NCBI GenBank assembly: GCA_003517965.1
Contig: DOZO01000024.1
Coordinates: forward strand, 1 to 8,512
DNA: 8,512 nt
Reading direction: 5' to 3'
Origin: Desulfobulbaceae bacterium
GTDB taxonomy: Bacteria; Desulfobacterota; Desulfobulbia; Desulfobulbales; Desulfurivibrionaceae
Position numbers and translations under genes: made by a program. Shown piece by piece: positions 6,244-8,512 of the stretch (position 1 is its first letter; each line of letters starts with the position of its first letter). The notes below the pieces were generated by a model. It was not told where the DNA came from, ran no database searches, and saw nothing but the letters and a program-made list of their open reading frames with translations.

Positions 6244-7632
6244 TTACAGGGTGGCCGAACCCGGGGTGCGTGGGAAGGGGATCACCTCGCGGATGTTGGC
6301 CATGCCGCTGATAAACTGGATCAGGCGCTCAAAGCCCAGACCAAAACCGGCGTGAGGGGCGGTGCCATATCGGCGCAAGTCTAAGTACCAGTTATAATCC
6401 TCTGGCTTGAGGCCCATCTCTTCCAGACGGCTGAGCAGCCTGTCGTAGCGTTCTTCGCGCTGACTGCCGCCGATGATCTCGCCAAGACCCGGCACCAGGA
6501 TATCCATGGCGGCCACGGTGGCGTTATCGTCATTGACCCGCATGTAAAAGGGCTTGATCTTCTTGGGATAGTCGGTGACGATGAGGGGGCGTTTGAAGAC
6601 CTCCTCGCAGAGGTAGCGTTCGTGTTCTGATTGAAGATCCGTGCCCCAGGCTACGGGGAAATCAAATTTTTTCCCGCAGGTTTTGAGCCGGTCGATAGCC
6701 TCGCTGTAGGTGATTCGGGCGAAATCTTGTGCCAGCACTGCGGTCAGTCTGGCTCTGAGCCCTTTGTCCACGAAATTGGCAAAGAGTTCTATTTCGTCCG
6801 GGCAATGGTCCAGAGCATACTGCACCAGATATTTGATAAAGGCTTCCGCAACCTGTATATCCTGGGCAAGATCGCAGAAAGCCATCTCCGGTTCGATCAT
6901 CCAGAACTCGGCCAGATGCCTGCTGGTGTGGGAATTTTCGGCCCGAAAAGTTGGGCCGAAGGTGTAGACGTTGCCCAGGGCCAGGCAGTATATTTCCGCT
7001 TCGAGCTGGCCGCTCACCGTGAGGCTCGCCTGGCGGCCAAAGAAATCCTGGCTGAAATCAGGACGGTCATCCTTGCGGGGCACGTTGTTGAGATCAAGGG
7101 TGGTGACGGTGAACATCTCGCCCGCGCCTTCGCAGTCGCCGGTGGTGATGATCGGGGTATGGATGTACTGGAAGTCCTGTTCCTGAAAAAATCGGTGCAC
7201 GGCAAAGGAGAGGGCGCTGCGCAACCGGGCCACGGCGCCAAGACTGTTGGTACGCGGGCGCAGGTGGGCGATTTCACGCAAAAATTCAAAGGAGTGCCGT
7301 TTCTTTTGCAGGGGATAGATCTCAGGGTCGGCCCAGCCGTATACCTCTACCTCTACGGCCTTTAGCTCCACGGTCTGACCCTTGGCGGGCGAGGCGGCAA
7401 GCTGGCCGCTGATCCGCACCGAACAACCGGTGGTGAGGCGGAGGATCTCCTCCTGGTACCTGGGCAGACTGTCCTCGGCAATGACCTGAAGGTTGGCTAC
7501 ACAGGAGCCGTCATTGACTTCGAGAAAGGAAAAGCCCTTGCTGTCCCGGCGGGTACGAATCCAGCCTTTGATTTCCACGGTCTGGCCGATGGGTCGCGTT
7601 TTGAGGAGTTGGGTGATGCGGATATGGCTCAT
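6244..7632 (-). CDS. asnS: Asparaginyl-tRNA synthetase (class II)
   Basis: A 462-residue cytoplasmic enzyme that charges tRNA-Asn with asparagine using ATP, close to the usual length for bacterial AsnRS. The N-terminal OB-fold anticodon-binding domain spans about residues 18-100 (VEIKGWIRTRRDSKGFSFLEVNDGS). The class II catalytic core follows: motif 2 as FRAENSHTSRHLAEFWMIEPE (229-249) and motif 3 as GFGLGFERLIQF (429-440). The ending NIREVIPFPRTPGSA is the AsnRS form of the C-terminus, and together with the TGDCEGAGEMF segment it supports AsnRS over AspRS. The start ATG at 7632 has only a weak ribosome site, AGGA about eleven bases upstream inside a small palindrome. The stop is TAA at 6244-6246. 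It is divergently transcribed from the hydrolase gene. Having AsnRS implies that this organism can charge tRNA-Asn directly. Nothing odd is seen in the reading frame. Confidence 0.97.
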   Translation of the reverse strand: MSHIRITQLLKTRPIGQTVEIKGWIRTRRDSKGFSFLEVNDGSCVANLQVIAEDSLPRYQEEILRLTTGCSVRISGQLAASPAKGQTVELKAVEVEVYGWADPEIYPLQKKRHSFEFLREIAHLRPRTNSLGAVARLRSALSFAVHRFFQEQDFQYIHTPIITTGDCEGAGEMFTVTTLDLNNVPRKDDRPDFSQDFFGRQASLTVSGQLEAEIYCLALGNVYTFGPTFRAENSHTSRHLAEFWMIEPEMAFCDLAQDIQVAEAFIKYLVQYALDHCPDEIELFANFVDKGLRARLTAVLAQDFARITYSEAIDRLKTCGKKFDFPVAWGTDLQSEHERYLCEEVFKRPLIVTDYPKKIKPFYMRVNDDNATVAAMDILVPGLGEIIGGSQREERYDRLLSRLEEMGLKPEDYNWYLDLRRYGTAPHAGFGLGFERLIQFISGMANIREVIPFPRTPGSATL

Positions 7633-7635
7633 GGG

Positions 7636-7648
7636 CAGGATTATCCTG
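7636..7648 (-). promoter_or_regulatory. Palindrome covering the asnS ribosome binding region
   Basis: CAGGATTATCCTG is a perfect 13-base palindrome with a single centre base, four bases upstream of the asnS ATG. In mRNA it could fold as five pairs with a three-base loop and hide the AGGA of the ribosome site. A protein-binding operator is also possible. Function is inference. Confidence 0.35.
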
Positions 7649-7673
7649 GATTTATTTGTCTTGTGGTGGATAG

Positions 7674-7762
7674 TTGGTTACATAGAGTTCTTGAGAATTT
7701 TCTTAGTATGGATAAATAATGGTTCTTTGCAATATATATTTTCACTAAGCCGTTGTAACCAA
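7674..7762. repeat. Spaced 9-base inverted repeat in the divergent promoter region
   Basis: TTGGTTACA at 7674-7682 is the exact reverse complement of TGTAACCAA at 7754-7762, with 71 bases between them. The arms bracket the AT-rich core of the asnS/hydrolase gap, where promoters for both genes would lie. They could be two operator half-sites in opposite orientation. Chance occurrence in a gap this size is not negligible. Confidence 0.4.
7705..7732 (-). promoter_or_regulatory. Candidate sigma-70-like promoter for asnS
   Basis: On the minus strand, TTGCAA (plus 7727-7732) and CATACT (plus 7705-7710) are 16 bases apart, each four of six to consensus. The predicted start would give a leader of about 65 bases. 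It lies between the two arms of the 9-base inverted repeat. Found by eye, so a weak call. Confidence 0.3.
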
Positions 7763-7803
7763 ACAAGGTCGTCATCTGGATGGCCTCAACGGCTCCTGAG
7801 TGA
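7742..7803 (+). promoter_or_regulatory. Structured leader upstream of the hydrolase gene
   Basis: TCACT (7742-7746) pairs with AGTGA (7799-7803). After a 1-by-4 internal loop, AGCCGTTG (7748-7755) pairs with CAACGGCT (7787-7794). The resulting 13-pair stem encloses a 31-base apical region that holds a further CATC/GATG inverted repeat. It ends about a dozen bases before the AAAAGGAGG ribosome site. No U-run follows, so it does not look like a plain terminator. It could be a 5' mRNA structure or a protein site; I do not recognise it as a known riboswitch. Confidence 0.45.
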
Positions 7804-7827
7804 TTATTGTCGGGAAAAGGAGGAAAT

Positions 7828-8391
7828 ATGAGTGAAAAACGATACCGTCTGGCGCCGGAACAATGCGCCCTGTTGGTGGTAGATATTCAAGAGCGGATGA
7901 TGCAGGCCATTCCGGCCAGGGACGAAGTGGTGAAAAATGCGGTGCTGCTGCTGAAGGCAGCCAATATCCTTCAGATACCAGTGCTTGCTACCACCCAATA
8001 TGTGGTGCGCATTGGCGACTTGCTCCCGGAGATCCGAACTGAATTGGGCGGGGTTGTCCCGCTTGATAAGCTGGAGTTCGGCTGTTTTGCTAATGGGGCC
8101 ATTGTCGAGGCGGCGAAAAAATTGTCGAGGAAGATTAATACCATCGTGGTTTGCGGGGTGGAGACCCATATCTGCATTTATCAGACGGTACTGGGCGGTC
8201 TTCTGCAAGGCTACCGGATGTGGGTGCCAGCTGACGCTGTGGCTTCAAGGGTTGAGAAAAACTGCCAGACTGGTCTTGCCCGTATCAGTGAGGTAGGCGG
8301 CATCGTCGCCAATACGGAGATGATCATTTACGAATGGCTGCAAAAGGCAGGCACCCCGGCTTTTAAAGCTATCCTGCCTTTTATTAAATAG
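7828..8391 (+). CDS. Isochorismatase-family cysteine hydrolase
   Basis: A 187-residue single-domain hydrolase of the isochorismatase-like superfamily. The catalytic triad can be placed: D19 in LLVVDIQ, K81 in LDKLEFGCF, and the nucleophile C116 in VVCGVETHICIYQT. TTQYVVRIGDLLPEI after the second strand resembles the YcaC/ISOC1-type branch more than true isochorismatases, whose genes usually sit with siderophore synthesis genes. No such genes are near. Members of this superfamily hydrolyse amides or ethers of small molecules; the substrate cannot be assigned here. I chose the ATG at 7828-7830 because AAAAGGAGG at 7815-7823 is ideally placed before it. An in-frame TTG at 7807 lies upstream of that ribosome site and is unlikely to be used. 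It is the only plus-strand gene in the window and is divergent from asnS. No signal peptide is visible, so it is presumably cytoplasmic. Confidence 0.92.
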   Translation: MSEKRYRLAPEQCALLVVDIQERMMQAIPARDEVVKNAVLLLKAANILQIPVLATTQYVVRIGDLLPEIRTELGGVVPLDKLEFGCFANGAIVEAAKKLSRKINTIVVCGVETHICIYQTVLGGLLQGYRMWVPADAVASRVEKNCQTGLARISEVGGIVANTEMIIYEWLQKAGTPAFKAILPFIK

Positions 8392-8512
8392 GATATTCTT
8401 GGATCTTCTGATGTTTTCTGACTCTGTTTTTTTAAAAAAAACTTATTTTTGCAAGAGGGGGGTTGCTTCTTGCTTGGGAAAACAGGTAGAACAATAAAGC
8501 TGAGTTGAGCAG

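Noticed and set aside
6631..7365. A 244-codon open frame on the plus strand
   Set aside because: It is fully antisense to asnS, which is unmistakable. The predicted protein shows no family features.
7807..7827. TTG at 7807 as the start of the hydrolase
   Set aside because: It lies upstream of and overlaps the AAAAGGAGG site that serves the ATG at 7828, so the shorter protein is far more likely.
7804..8208. A 134-codon open frame on the minus strand
   Set aside because: It is antisense to the hydrolase, whose catalytic triad and strong ribosome site identify the true gene.

Overview
The window looks like a chromosomal segment of a Gram-negative bacterium. The asparaginyl-tRNA synthetase and the CspA-type cold shock protein read like ordinary proteobacterial or Desulfobacterota housekeeping proteins. 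A Desulfobacterota (former Deltaproteobacteria) source is my best guess from the feel of the protein sequences; no marker here fixes the taxon. Nearly everything is on the minus strand. Only the gene at the right edge is on the plus strand.

Positions 1-4464 hold a Type I restriction-modification operon, read right to left: hsdM (DNA methyltransferase), a four-helix-bundle accessory gene, hsdS (two-target specificity subunit), a BRO-N/DinD-like gene, and the 5' end of hsdR (restriction and translocation subunit, cut by the window edge). Three of the four junctions are 4-base ATGA stop/start overlaps. The fourth is an 11-base gap that contains a ribosome binding site. The five genes are therefore almost certainly one co-transcribed, translationally coupled unit. 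HsdM and HsdS would form the methyltransferase, and adding HsdR would give the restriction complex. The two accessory genes, one between M and S and one between S and R, are the most unusual part of the window.

Positions 4592-7632 hold three genes on the same strand: an MFS transporter (12-TM type), a CspA-family cold shock protein and asnS. They are separated by 130-150 base gaps with candidate promoters and several small hairpins, so they look independently transcribed. The 195-base gap at 7633-7827 is a divergent promoter region between asnS (minus) and an isochorismatase-family cysteine hydrolase (plus). It contains a widely spaced 9-base inverted repeat and a long hairpin just upstream of the hydrolase ribosome binding site. 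The last 121 bases (8392-8512) hold only weak symmetric sequences and no recognisable gene.

No rRNA, tRNA, CRISPR array, insertion sequence or integrase was seen. The most notable items are the five-gene Type I operon with its two embedded accessory genes, a perfect 12-base inverted repeat inside the BRO-N/DinD-like gene, and the structured asnS/hydrolase divergent region.
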